A stretch of 64,000 nucleotides of DNA from Pontibacter oryzae. GTDB taxonomy: Bacteria > Bacteroidota > Bacteroidia > Cytophagales > Hymenobacteraceae. A model generated the notes under the pieces. It was not told where the DNA came from, searched no databases, and saw only the letters and a list, made by a program, of their open reading frames with translations. A program made the translations under genes and the position numbers. This document shows, piece after piece, positions 46,722 through 55,620 of this stretch. Position 1 is the first letter of the stretch. Each line of letters starts with the position of its first letter. The stretch is taken from NCBI RefSeq assembly GCF_003576375.1, contig NZ_QWGE01000001.1, positions 62,001 through 126,000 of the forward strand, in the 5' to 3' direction.

Positions 46722-47732
46722 ATGGAACCAAAGAGATTAAATAAATTTATCAGCGACACAGGCTTTTGCTCCCGACGCGAGGCCGACCGACTGATTGAGG
46801 AAGGCAGGGTAACTGTAAACGGTAAAGAGCCGGACGCGGGAACACGCGTTACACCTAAAGACAAAGTACGCATTGATGACCAGATGCTGACCGTGCGCGA
46901 AGAGGCTCCGGTATTCCTGGTGCTCAACAAGCCGTCTGGCATGTCGGCTACGGCAGATATGGGTGTGCGCGACAACGTGGTTCGTGCCATTAACTACCCG
47001 GCCACACTGCAACCCATCGGCCGCCTCGACCGCGACGACGAAGGCGTGCTGTTTTTGAGCAACGACAGCGACCTTGTTCGTAAACTAACCAAAGCTGATA
47101 GCCAGTTAGAAAAGGAATTGGTTGTAACTGTCAATAAACCGTTTACCCCCGAGTTTATATCGAAACTAAGCGAGGCCTGCGCCTCTTTTGAGGATGGCCA
47201 TCCTAAAAAGGCCAACGTGCACAAAGAGTCTACCACCCGCTTCCGGATTATACTGGAACCAGGCATGAACCACGCCGTGAAGAAAGTATGCGAGTCGTTG
47301 GGCTATACGGTTACCTACTTGCAGCGCGTGCGCATACAGGACGTTACCCTCACTAAAATGCAGAAAGGCCACTGGCGCGCACTTACTGGTGGCGAGGTAA
47401 ACGCACTGAAAGAAACTGCTAATGCCAAAGCGGGTAAAGCGCCTGTAAAACCCAAGTATGATGGTAAGGATGGCAGCTTCAAAAAGACATTCAGCAAAGA
47501 TAAACCTGCGTTTGAGAAAGGCGGTACGAGAAAATCTACCAGACCAGCAGTTGCGGAGCAGCCAGGTACAGGCAAACGCATCGGCAAGTCGAGGCCGGCA
47601 CCTGGGCCAGGTGCTGCAGCCGGAAAAGGCGCCAGAGGTGGTGCCCGTGGCGCGGGCAAAGGCAGCTCTGCCAGAGGGGGAGGCTTTAAAGGCGGGCCTA
47701 AAAAAGGTAGCACATCAGGTCGATCACGCTAA
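46722..47732 (+). CDS. Divergent RluF-like pseudouridine synthase, tandem paralogue
   Basis: 336 aa. The S4 domain (RLNKFISDTGFCSRREADRL) is nearly the same as in the gene at 45613. The catalytic motif is altered: GRLDRDDEGV instead of GRLDKDSEGL, with the Asp nucleophile kept. The RNA-contact motif RQIRRM has become HAVKKV. The C-terminal tail is again Lys/Gly/Arg-rich but differs in sequence. It looks like a duplicate that has drifted or changed target. It ends just before a 25-bp hairpin. Confidence 0.85.
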   Translation: MEPKRLNKFISDTGFCSRREADRLIEEGRVTVNGKEPDAGTRVTPKDKVRIDDQMLTVREEAPVFLVLNKPSGMSATADMGVRDNVVRAINYPATLQPIGRLDRDDEGVLFLSNDSDLVRKLTKADSQLEKELVVTVNKPFTPEFISKLSEACASFEDGHPKKANVHKESTTRFRIILEPGMNHAVKKVCESLGYTVTYLQRVRIQDVTLTKMQKGHWRALTGGEVNALKETANAKAGKAPVKPKYDGKDGSFKKTFSKDKPAFEKGGTRKSTRPAVAEQPGTGKRIGKSRPAPGPGAAAGKGARGGARGAGKGSSARGGGFKGGPKKGSTSGRSR

Positions 47733-47742
47733 AACAGAGTAT

Positions 47743-47800
47743 AAGTATAAACAAGAAGCCCCTGCAGCCAATAAACTGCAGGGGCTTCTTGTTTATACTT
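47743..47800. terminator. Very long bidirectional terminator bounded by AAGTATA words
   Basis: A perfect 25-bp stem (47743-47767 with 47776-47800) and an eight-base loop. The outer seven base pairs on each side are an AAGTATA/TATACTT pair. It overlaps the stop codon of the convergent SRPBCC gene (stop at 47793-47795). Confidence 0.93.
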
Positions 47801-48254
47801 TACCCTCGAGCACTGCTTTTACTTGCTGCTCTTCCTCGGTTTGGTTAAGGGTTGAAATACCGGTTTCGCAGTAGATCTTAAGTATGGCTAAGTGCCTTGC
47901 CCAATGGAAATTACAGGTAGCGTAAATGTGGTCGGGGTTTGGGTAACCCATATGCTTAAAGTCAAGACAAGTAAAATCGCCTTTCGTTGTAATCTCAAAG
48001 GTCAGGTGCGTGTCCGTCCAAGGGTCATTCTTGTTAAGGCAGCGCCATTCCACAAAAGTAGGCGGCTGTAGCGCGAGTACCTCCATCAAATTTGTACCGT
48101 GGCCAGCCATCCTGAACTCATTTATAAATCCCTTTTCAGCCTTCACAGTGCAATCCTGAATCCACCATTTCGATAAACCATGCTGTGTTGTAACTGCTTC
48201 ATAAACTGCCTCACGGCTTGCCTGTATAAGTACCTGATGATAAATAGTTGCCAT
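47793..48254 (-). CDS. SRPBCC (START/AHSA1-like) domain protein
   Basis: 153 aa. The pattern IYHQVLIQASREAVYEAVT, SKWWIQD, EWRCLNKNDPWTDTHLTFEI and a long C-terminal helix fit the SRPBCC lipid-binding fold (AHSA1 group). The group includes ligand-binding and chaperone-cofactor proteins; no specific ligand can be given. Its stop codon lies inside the 25-bp hairpin shared with the convergent pseudouridine synthase gene. Confidence 0.8.
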   Translation of the reverse strand: MATIYHQVLIQASREAVYEAVTTQHGLSKWWIQDCTVKAEKGFINEFRMAGHGTNLMEVLALQPPTFVEWRCLNKNDPWTDTHLTFEITTKGDFTCLDFKHMGYPNPDHIYATCNFHWARHLAILKIYCETGISTLNQTEEEQQVKAVLEGKV

Positions 48255-48799
48255 ACGGCTAAGATACTATTTTTTAACAAAACCTGCTGGCAGCTTGTGC
48301 AATATCAATAATCAACCCAGTCGCATTAAGGCACAAAGTTTTACAAGCGTAGATTGATGCAAGTATAACTCCTTAATAGCTAGGTTCAACTTTCAGTTAC
48401 TCCTATAAATCCTAAGCCATGTCTCCCTGCCGCAATTTTTCAGCTGGTGGTTCTGCAGAAAAATACGTGCCCGGAACGCAATAGGCCTTGGTTTGTATCG
48501 TGAGATATAATTAATTATTAACGGCTTTTAGCTTAGTAGTTGCTATTTTTTGGCCTTCCAGGCCAGTTGGGCCGGAGACTCAACATCTATATTTAGGCAC
48601 AAATCTGAGATGCACGCCAGGTTATCTTAGAAGAGATTTGATTTGTAGTAGTAACGCTTGGGTTATGACTGATATCGCCAAAAAATTTTACCTCAAATAA
48701 TATTGATACTGAGGAATGGCTATGCTAATTAAAAAAGGCAAGCGATGGCCCCTAGTTAGCGCCACTGCTTACCTTTCTATTAATTCTCGATCTATACTT
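48255..48799. other. Intergenic region, no gene seen
   Basis: About 545 bases between two minus-strand genes. Only short frames lacking similarity to anything I know. One AAGTATA word lies at about 48361. A plus-strand frame of 129 codons that starts at 48716 runs antisense into the pirin gene and is a shadow. Confidence 0.6.
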
Positions 48800-49654
48800 T
48801 TATCCTTCCCAACTGCCCATTTTACCTTGCTGATAATCGCGGAAAGCTTTCTGAATTTCCTGCTCGGTGTTCATCACAAATGGCCCGTGGGATACTACTG
48901 GCTCGTTGAACGGCAGGGCGTGTCCGAAGAGTATGTAGCTATTTTCCTGCGCCTCTACTTTTATTTCCTCGCCTTCGTTTTCAAATTCCACCAGGTTCAG
49001 TTTCTCTACTGTTTCGCCGTTTACTTTCACAGCGCCTCTCACCACGTAAAAGAAAATATTGCGCTCCTCGGCCACAGAGGTAGTAAAGCTGCCGCCAGCC
49101 TCTAACTCCGCGCTGGCCATGTGTATGTCGCTGAGCGATGGGATTGGCCCTTCGGTACCACGCCAATTGCCAGAGATCACATGTACCTTCACCTTGCCTG
49201 CTTCTTCGCTTACTACCGGAATCTGGTCTTTTTGCAGGCCAACATACTTAGGCTGCGTCATTTTATACTTGGCAGGCAGGTTAAACCAGAGCTGCAGGAT
49301 TTCGAGCGGGCCTCCCTCCTTTTTAAATTTATCCGAAGAAAACTCAGCATGGATCAGGCCGCGCCCGGCTGTCATCCACTGCACGCCACCAGCCTCAATT
49401 ATATCCTTACCACCGCTGGTATCCTGGTGCATAATATCGCCTTCAAGTATAAACGTGAGGGTTTCGAAGCCGCGGTGCGGGTGCGGACCAAACGGAAGCC
49501 CCCGGTTATTGGCTTTGTATACCTGTGGCCCATGATGGTTAAGGAACAGAAACGGGTCAATATATTCTACCTCGCGCGTGGGTATGGCTCGGTACGTGAC
49601 CAGGTCATCCATAGGCGCGTAAGCTGCTTTGTATGTATTCTTGATCTTTCTCAT
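48800..49654 (-). CDS. Pirin family protein
   Basis: 284 aa. The double-cupin fold is clear: the N-terminal cupin has FLNHHGPQ, then FGPHPHRGFETLTFILEGDIMHQDTSG with the metal-binding His cluster, and WMTAGRGLIHAEFSS. The C-terminal cupin contains ELEAGGSFTTSV and SHGPFVMNT. Pirins bind iron; some have quercetinase activity and others are regulators. I cannot assign the role here. It is a single gene on the minus strand. Confidence 0.9.
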   Translation of the reverse strand: MRKIKNTYKAAYAPMDDLVTYRAIPTREVEYIDPFLFLNHHGPQVYKANNRGLPFGPHPHRGFETLTFILEGDIMHQDTSGGKDIIEAGGVQWMTAGRGLIHAEFSSDKFKKEGGPLEILQLWFNLPAKYKMTQPKYVGLQKDQIPVVSEEAGKVKVHVISGNWRGTEGPIPSLSDIHMASAELEAGGSFTTSVAEERNIFFYVVRGAVKVNGETVEKLNLVEFENEGEEIKVEAQENSYILFGHALPFNEPVVSHGPFVMNTEQEIQKAFRDYQQGKMGSWEG

Positions 49655-49723
49655 AGGATTTTAAAGTTCAATGTACGTACATAAAACTCCAAAGCTGGCA
49701 ACTTGTTTACAAGTACAGCATGG

Positions 49724-49774
49724 CATAAAACAGAAAGGGAACCCATCTAATGAAGGCTCCCTTTCTGTTTTATG
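49724..49774 (-). terminator. Terminator after cysM
   Basis: A perfect 17-bp stem (49724-49740 with 49758-49774) and a 17-base loop, about 20 bases after the cysM stop. The outer T/A-rich pairs provide the U-run. Confidence 0.88.
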
Positions 49775-49794
49775 AAATTGATACTAAGGTAGAA

Positions 49795-50676
49795 CTAAGC
49801 AAATAGATCGGAAGAGAGGTATCGGTCGCCACGGTCGCAGATGATGCAAACAACAACGCCTTCCTCTAACCCCTCGATCAGTCTAGTGGCTACGTGCACT
49901 GCACCACCGCTGCTCATACCGGCAAAAATGCCTTCCTCGCGGGCCAGCCGGCGGGTCATGGCGGTAGCATCGGTTTGGCTCACGTCAATGGTGCGGTCTA
50001 CGCGCTCTGGCTCAAAAATCTTGGGCAGATACTCTTTCGGCCAGCGGCGTATGCCCGGAATCTGGGAACCTTCCACAGGTTGCGCCCCGACAATCTGCAC
50101 GGCGGGGTTCTGCGCTTTGAGGTAGCGTGAGGTGCCCATAATTGTGCCGGTGGTGCCCATCGAGGATACGAAATGCGTTACCTGGCCCTGTGTATCGCGC
50201 CAGATCTCGGGGCCGGTGGTGCGCACGTGCGCCAAGTAGTTGTCGGGGTTTCCGAACTGATTCAGCACCAGGTAGCCGCCTTGCTGCACCTGCTCTGCCA
50301 CGTAATCAATGGCTCCTTCCATAGACTTCTTGGCGGGCGTAAGTATAACTTTTGCGCCATAGGCCTCCATAGTTTGTACCCGCTCTTTAGTGGCGCTGGC
50401 AGGCATCACGAGCTCAATCTCTACACCAAATAGGCGCGCTATCATAGCTAAGGCTATACCCGTGTTGCCACTGGTGGCCTCTATCAGTTTCATGCCGGGT
50501 TTCAGGTCGCCACGGTCCAGAGCACCTTTAATCATACTATAGGCGGCGCGGTCTTTCACGCTTCCGCCAGGGTTGTTGCCCTCCAATTTGGCATAGAGTT
50601 TTACGCCGGGTTTTGTGTTGATATGTGTAAGCTCTACCAGCGGGGTATTGCCGATAAAATCTAATAAAGTCGCCAT
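49795..50676 (-). CDS. cysM: Cysteine synthase B (O-acetylserine sulfhydrylase type)
   Basis: 293 aa from the ATG at 50674-50676; an upstream extension to 50760 is not needed and crosses the palindrome at 50741. The PLP lysine motif NNPGGSVKDRAAYS and the phosphate-binding EATSGNTGIALA are present, plus SSMGTTGTIMG and GIFAGMSSGGAV. It makes cysteine from O-acetylserine and sulfide or thiosulfate; CysM versus CysK cannot be settled with certainty, but IPGIRRWP favours the CysM group. It follows the PfpI-like gene on the same strand with a 97-base gap. Confidence 0.88.
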   Translation of the reverse strand: MATLLDFIGNTPLVELTHINTKPGVKLYAKLEGNNPGGSVKDRAAYSMIKGALDRGDLKPGMKLIEATSGNTGIALAMIARLFGVEIELVMPASATKERVQTMEAYGAKVILTPAKKSMEGAIDYVAEQVQQGGYLVLNQFGNPDNYLAHVRTTGPEIWRDTQGQVTHFVSSMGTTGTIMGTSRYLKAQNPAVQIVGAQPVEGSQIPGIRRWPKEYLPKIFEPERVDRTIDVSQTDATAMTRRLAREEGIFAGMSSGGAVHVATRLIEGLEEGVVVCIICDRGDRYLSSDLFA

Positions 50677-50740
50677 AAAGCAGGTGATGTATGATGAAGC
50701 CGCAAAGATAACCGATATGCTACCTACAGACCAAATAGTA

Positions 50741-50764
50741 AAGCATGTGCCGCGGCACATGCTT
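50741..50764. other. Perfect 24-base palindrome between the DJ-1/PfpI-like and cysM genes
   Basis: A 24-base self-complementary sequence with no central loop, 9 bases after the stop of the upstream gene and 64 bases before the cysM start. It could be a weak terminator (only a short T-run follows) or an operator controlling cysM. Confidence 0.6.
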
Positions 50765-50773
50765 CAAGTGTGT

Positions 50774-51457
50774 TTATTTTTTAGAAAGTGTGTCCAGCAA
50801 TTTTTCTGCGGCCGCCTCTGATGAGGCTGGGTTTTGGCCGGTTATCAGCAGGCCATCTTGCAGCACGTAGCTTTGCCAGTCGTCGGCTTTGCTGTACTCT
50901 CCGCCAAGTTCCTTTAGCTTTTCCTCTACTAGAAATGGCACAATGTGGGTCAATTGCACAGCCTCTTCCTCTGAGTTGGTGAATCCTGTTACCTTTTTGC
51001 CTTTAACAAGCGGGCTGCCGTCTGTGGCTTTAACGTTGGCAAGGGCTGCAGGTGCGTGGCATACAAGCGCCATGGGTTTTTGCTGCTGGTTAAATGTTTC
51101 GATCAAGTTGATGGATTGTTGATCGTTTGCCAGATCCCACAATGGCCCGTGGCCTCCCGGGTAAAATACGGCATCAAAATCATCGGCCTTAACTTCGCTC
51201 AGTTTTTTAGTCTTGCTCATTTTCTCCTGCAGGGCGGAATCCTGGTAGTAGCGTTTGGTTGCTTCGGTCTGGGCATCCGGGGCTTCACTTTTCGGGTCGA
51301 TGGGTGGCTGGCCGCCTTTTGGAGATGCAAGCGTGATGTTAGCGCCTGCATCGGCCAGTTTATAGTATGGCGCAGCAAACTCCTCTACCCAAAAACCTGT
51401 TTTATGGCCAGTATCGCCTAGCTTGTCGTGTGATGTCAATACAAATAATACGTTCAT
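50774..51457 (-). CDS. DJ-1/PfpI-family protein (class I glutamine amidotransferase-like)
   Basis: 227 aa. The nucleophile elbow ALVCHAPAAL holds the conserved Cys followed by His. AVFYPGGHGPLWDLAND contains the acidic loop. The group includes Hsp31-like chaperones and glyoxalase III enzymes that detoxify methylglyoxal. The exact function is not assigned. It is a single gene upstream of cysM on the same strand. Confidence 0.85.
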   Translation of the reverse strand: MNVLFVLTSHDKLGDTGHKTGFWVEEFAAPYYKLADAGANITLASPKGGQPPIDPKSEAPDAQTEATKRYYQDSALQEKMSKTKKLSEVKADDFDAVFYPGGHGPLWDLANDQQSINLIETFNQQQKPMALVCHAPAALANVKATDGSPLVKGKKVTGFTNSEEEAVQLTHIVPFLVEEKLKELGGEYSKADDWQSYVLQDGLLITGQNPASSEAAAEKLLDTLSKK

Positions 51458-51568
51458 TTCTCTTGATTTAAATTAATGTGTTAGCTAACTCTTCTGCATA
51501 AATTACGCGTGCACCCATAATTAGCTGTTTGGGTTATGTGCTCCATTAACAGCCACCAGCACGAAAAG

Positions 51569-52249
51569 TTATTGTGGAATTCTCGGGAAGTTGTGCTCCT
51601 CTACCTGCCCGTTAGGTTTATGGTGCAGCAAACGGCTTGGCCGGCTCAGCATGGCTTGCTCCCGGGCCTTCTTCAAGGCTTCCCCCGCTTCTTCCAGGGC
51701 GTGTAGCTCTTTGTCTTCTTGGTCCAGCAGGCACCATCGTTTTTTAGTTTCATTGTAGCTTAGGCGGTACACGCGTTCGCCGGGTATGGTCTTGTGACGG
51801 ATCAAGTCAAGTATGAACTTACCGTCGGAGGCGTTTCCGTCAGGGTACGGCATGGGTAACAGTGCAAAGAAAATGTAGTACAACGAAAAGTAGGTAAACT
51901 GATAGGTCAGCAACCCGGGCTCAAGCCGCTTACTCTCGATCAGGTAGACAACCAGCAGGGCCGTGATGGCATTGAACAGCGTGCCACCAGAAAAGATAAG
52001 TATGTTTGCGAAACGCTCGTTACGCTTGAGGTTATCGAAGCTGCAGAAGCCATACCAAAAGTAGTACTGCCGCACTTCCAGCATACCTAATCTGAAAAGC
52101 AGTTTGCCGGTACCTACGGATACCCGTATGTTTTTACCACCCATTAGCCAGGCAAAGAACACATGCCCCGCCTCATGCACCAGCGAGATAAGAGGGAGTA
52201 CAAGAAAGAATGCCAGAAAAAATTTGGGTAAATCACTTAAGCCGAACAT
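51569..52249 (-). CDS. M50-like (site-2 protease-type) membrane protein
   Basis: 226 aa. The first membrane segment contains HEAGH (His25, Glu26, His29), the HExxH zinc motif of M50 proteases. Further membrane segments lie at about 78-95 and 110-140. YPDGNASDGK near 155 resembles the second metal motif with its Asp. It is probably an intramembrane protease-like protein, but a missing PDZ and short length leave its activity open. No anti-sigma partner is adjacent. Confidence 0.75.
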   Translation of the reverse strand: MFGLSDLPKFFLAFFLVLPLISLVHEAGHVFFAWLMGGKNIRVSVGTGKLLFRLGMLEVRQYYFWYGFCSFDNLKRNERFANILIFSGGTLFNAITALLVVYLIESKRLEPGLLTYQFTYFSLYYIFFALLPMPYPDGNASDGKFILDLIRHKTIPGERVYRLSYNETKKRWCLLDQEDKELHALEEAGEALKKAREQAMLSRPSRLLHHKPNGQVEEHNFPRIPQ

Positions 52250-52478
52250 GGCTATACATACGTGCGCGGGCCTGAGAGTTTTTCAGGGGTACAAATTACC
52301 GGTTAAGCATAACTTTAGTAAGTGTTCTAGCACTATCCACTCAAAAAAAGCGCTTCTCAGTTTCCGGCCGAGCCCTGCCACGTATATTAGGTATAGGCCC
52401 ACACAATTTCCGGGGCATGCATTGCGCCCCCACCACTGACTACAAAATCACCCGGACAATTGATTAAGAAAAGGAAGA

Positions 52479-52485
52479 AGGGAGG
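52479..52485 (+). promoter_or_regulatory. Unusually strong Shine-Dalgarno before the FAD oxidoreductase
   Basis: AGGGAGG seven bases before the ATG at 52493. Strong ribosome-binding sites are unusual in this window, so it decides the start and argues against the ATG at 52460. Confidence 0.7.
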
Positions 52486-52492
52486 TTTTTTT

Positions 52493-53872
52493 ATGGTTAA
52501 CCAGCAATCTATCAATGAATTTAAACAAAAACTGAGAGGCGCGTTAATAGAGCCACAAGATGATGCCTACGAAGCATCCCGCAAGGTATACAATGCCATG
52601 ATTGATAAGCACCCGCGCTTAATTGCGCGCGCCGCTGACGTGGCCGATGTAATTACTGCAGTGAACTTTGCGCGGGAGCAGCATTTGCTGCTAGCTATAC
52701 GAGGCGGGGGCCACAACGGCGCCGGGCTAGGCACCTGCGATGATGGGCTGGTGTTAGACCTTTCAGACATGCATGGCATCCGGGCTGACCCGGAAAATTA
52801 CACTGTACGCGTAGAAGGCGGTTGTACCTGGGGCCACGTAGACCACGCCACGCATGCTTTTGGGATGGCTGTTCCGTCAGGTATCATTTCCACTACAGGT
52901 GTAGGCGGGCTAACGCTTGGCGGCGGCATTGGGCATTTAACCCGCAAGTATGGCTTAAGCATAGATAACCTCCTGGAAGCTGATATGGTACTGGCTGATG
53001 GCAGCTTTGTAACCGCCAGCGAATCAAAAAACGAAGATCTTTTCTGGGCCATACGGGGTGGTGGCGGCAATTTTGGAGTGGTCACCTCTTTCCTGTTTAG
53101 ATTGCACCCTGCCGATACCGATTACGCAGGCCCTATGCTTTGGGAGCTGGACCAAGTGAAGCCTATTATGAAATGGTGGCAAAACTTTATCCTAAAAGCC
53201 CCGGAAGGCATGAGTGGCTTTTTCGCGTTTATCCAGGTTCCGCCGGCTCCACCTTTCCCCGAAGAGCATCATGGCAAAATTATGGGTGGTGTTGTATGGT
53301 GCTACAGTGGCCCGCTAGATTTAGCGGAAGAGCTATTTAAGCCCATCAGAAAACTCAGCCCTGCTCCAGCTATAGATCTGGTTGGCCCAATTCCGCACCC
53401 AGCCTTGCAAAGTATGTTCGACCCGCTGTACCCGCCAGGGCACCAGTGGTACTGGCGTGCTGATTTTGTAACAGAGATTCCGGAAGAGGCTATGGACCTG
53501 CACCTGGAGTTTGCCAGAAGGTTACCCAGCCCGCTGTCTACCATGCACCTTTACCCTACCAACGGCGCTGCCCACGAGGTTAATAAGGCCGCTACCGCCT
53601 GGAGCTACCGCGAGGCGAACTGGGCGCAGGTTATTGTTGGCGTAGACCCCGACCCTCGAAACAAGGATAAAATCACAACCTGGACCAAGGACTACTTTGA
53701 TGCCCTGCACCCTTATTCTGCGGGTGGTGCCTATGTTAATTTCATGATGGAAGAAGGCGCAGACAGAATCAAGGCCACTTATCGCGGCAACTATGACCGC
53801 CTCGTTAAGATCAAGCAAAAGTATGACCCTGAGAACCTGTTCCGGGTAAACCAGAACATTAGGCCCAATTAA
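52493..53872 (+). CDS. FAD-linked oxidoreductase (berberine-bridge type)
   Basis: 459 aa, with the start set by the AGGGAGG ribosome-binding site. The FAD-binding PCMH part has LAIRGGGHNGAGLGTCDDGL, with the His that covalently holds FAD in this family, and LTLGGGIGHLTRKYGLSIDNL. The C-terminal BBE motif is YDRLVKIKQKYDPENLFRVNQN. The family oxidises sugars, alcohols or phenolics with oxygen. Substrate unknown. There is no export signal. A small ABM-like gene follows after 31 bases and may be co-transcribed. Confidence 0.9.
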   Translation: MVNQQSINEFKQKLRGALIEPQDDAYEASRKVYNAMIDKHPRLIARAADVADVITAVNFAREQHLLLAIRGGGHNGAGLGTCDDGLVLDLSDMHGIRADPENYTVRVEGGCTWGHVDHATHAFGMAVPSGIISTTGVGGLTLGGGIGHLTRKYGLSIDNLLEADMVLADGSFVTASESKNEDLFWAIRGGGGNFGVVTSFLFRLHPADTDYAGPMLWELDQVKPIMKWWQNFILKAPEGMSGFFAFIQVPPAPPFPEEHHGKIMGGVVWCYSGPLDLAEELFKPIRKLSPAPAIDLVGPIPHPALQSMFDPLYPPGHQWYWRADFVTEIPEEAMDLHLEFARRLPSPLSTMHLYPTNGAAHEVNKAATAWSYREANWAQVIVGVDPDPRNKDKITTWTKDYFDALHPYSAGGAYVNFMMEEGADRIKATYRGNYDRLVKIKQKYDPENLFRVNQNIRPN

Positions 53873-53903
53873 ATAGAGTAGCTACAATATAAAGCCCCGA
53901 AAA

Positions 53904-54173
53904 ATGAAATACATTCTGATTATACACGAAGTTGAAGATTATGGCAAATGGAAACCTGCATATGACGCACATAAGACTAAACGGGAGCAGGCATCACTAA
54001 AAGAGCTCTACATATGGCGCAACCAAGATAAGCCAAACGAAATCAGCGTCCTTTTTGAAGCCGCAGATCTAGATAAAGCTAATCAGTTTCGCCAATCTGA
54101 TGAGTTGAAGCAAGCAATGAAAGCAGCCGGCGTACAGGGCACTCCAAAAATAAAATTACTGGATAAGCTATAG
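53904..54173 (+). CDS. Small dimeric alpha/beta-barrel (ABM-like) protein
   Basis: 89 aa. The order of strands and helices (MKYILIIHEVEDYGKWKPAYDAH, LKELYIWRNQDKPNEISVLFEA) resembles antibiotic-biosynthesis-monooxygenase-like and cyclase-like ferredoxin folds. Function unknown. It lies 31 bases behind the FAD oxidoreductase gene on the same strand, so the two may act together. Confidence 0.65.
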   Translation: MKYILIIHEVEDYGKWKPAYDAHKTKREQASLKELYIWRNQDKPNEISVLFEAADLDKANQFRQSDELKQAMKAAGVQGTPKIKLLDKL

Positions 54174-54240
54174 CCTATGAAAGATAGAGTACTGTTGGCA
54201 TTTCACCAGCAGCACTCTCTCTTTATAGGTTGCTATTACT

Positions 54241-55536
54241 TTACTTAGCTGCAACACGCCAGATGGTGTTGCCTTCATCGTCGGCTACTAGCAGCGAGCC
54301 GTCCGGTAACTCAGCAATGCCCACTGGCCGGCCGTATACTTCGTTTTTGCTGGCATCAGCTATAAAACCAGTCAGAAAATCCTCATACTTGCCGTTTGGC
54401 CTGCCATCCTGAAAAGGTACGAATACCACTTTATATCCAGCAAACTCAGTGCGGTTCCAGGAGCCGTGCTGACCAATAAATACTCCGTTTCTATACTTTG
54501 CCGGGAATTTGCTGCCATTGTAAAACTCCAGCCCCAAAGATGCGGTGTGCGCACCCAGCGGCACTTCGGGCATGATGGCTTTCTGTACCAAATCTGGTCT
54601 TTCGCCTTTACGACGCGGGTCTATGTTCTGGCCAAAATATGAGTACGGCCAGCCGTAGAAAGCACCTTCTTTTACGCTTGTCAGATAGTCGGGCACCAGT
54701 TCATCGCCTATTTCATCGCGCTCGTTCACGGCTGTCCATAGTGTGTTGCTGCCTGGGTACCAGTCCATGCCTACAGGGTTGCGCAAGCCGCTCGCATATA
54801 CTTTTTCTCCGGTCCCGTCAGGGTTTACCTGCAAGATGTTGGCGCGGCGCTCCTCTTCTTTCATGCCGTACTCCCCCACATTACTGGCCGACCCCACAGA
54901 GATGTATATTTTGGAGCCATCGGGGCTGGCAATGAGGTTGCGCGTCCAGTGGTGGTTGTAGCCGCCGGCGGGCAGGTCAAGCAGTTTCTCGCCCGAAGCT
55001 GTTAGCTTCGTTTGCCCTGCTTTGTAAGGGTAGCGCATCAAGCCGTCGGTGTTGGCCACGTAGAAATACCCATTTAAAACCAGCATGCCGTAGGGTTGTT
55101 TCAGGCCTGTCATGAATACCTCGCGCATCTCGGGTTGGCCATCGTTGTTCGTATCCCGAAAAAGCGTAATCTGGTTAGCGCTCTTTTGCTCATCATCCGA
55201 CTCCACCACAAAAATATCTTTGTTTGGGGCTATATAAATGCGGCGCGGATGCTTTAAATCAGCAGCGAACTTGGTTACCGTGAAACCTACCGGAGCAACC
55301 GGGGTTTTACCTTGTGGCCAGCCAATAGTTTTGCTTCTTTTTTGGGCCCTGTGCGTGGTGTCTGGTGCCGGAAGTACGAGGTTTGGCTCTGTAACTGTGG
55401 CTACCGTATCGGCATCGGAGTTATAGTTTACAGCCATGCTGTCGTTGGTAGTATCCTCTGTGGTACGCGAGGATTCGGCACAACCGAGAAAGGCTAGAAA
55501 AGCCAGCATACAGGTGGGTTTAAGTATGTGTTTCAT
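54241..55536 (-). CDS. PQQ-type sugar (sorbosone) dehydrogenase, lipoprotein
   Basis: 431 aa from the ATG at 55534-55536, giving the lipoprotein signal MKHILKPTCMLAFLAFLGC. The remainder is a six-bladed propeller of the soluble glucose/sorbosone dehydrogenase family: HHWTRNLIASPDGSKIYISVG, GLRNPVGMDWYPG, FIGQHGSWNR and GRPVGIAELPDGSLLVADD. It oxidises sugars or aldoses in the periplasm using PQQ; PQQ synthesis genes are not here, so activity depends on uptake or genes elsewhere. It follows the SDR gene on the same strand by 84 bases. Confidence 0.9.
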   Translation of the reverse strand: MKHILKPTCMLAFLAFLGCAESSRTTEDTTNDSMAVNYNSDADTVATVTEPNLVLPAPDTTHRAQKRSKTIGWPQGKTPVAPVGFTVTKFAADLKHPRRIYIAPNKDIFVVESDDEQKSANQITLFRDTNNDGQPEMREVFMTGLKQPYGMLVLNGYFYVANTDGLMRYPYKAGQTKLTASGEKLLDLPAGGYNHHWTRNLIASPDGSKIYISVGSASNVGEYGMKEEERRANILQVNPDGTGEKVYASGLRNPVGMDWYPGSNTLWTAVNERDEIGDELVPDYLTSVKEGAFYGWPYSYFGQNIDPRRKGERPDLVQKAIMPEVPLGAHTASLGLEFYNGSKFPAKYRNGVFIGQHGSWNRTEFAGYKVVFVPFQDGRPNGKYEDFLTGFIADASKNEVYGRPVGIAELPDGSLLVADDEGNTIWRVAAK

Positions 55537-55620
55537 AGTTTTCAGTGTTTTAGTATTCATTGTTTATAAATGTCGCCAGCGCCGGTTTATGTTTTGGCTA
55601 ACGCTGGCAGCGTCTTCGGT

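Noticed and set aside
46191..47713. Long Leu/Pro-rich minus-strand frames opposite the pseudouridine synthases
   Set aside because: Shadows of the Lys/Gly-rich tails of the real plus-strand genes.
48716..49105. Plus-strand 129-codon frame
   Set aside because: Mostly antisense to the pirin gene and without a recognisable product.
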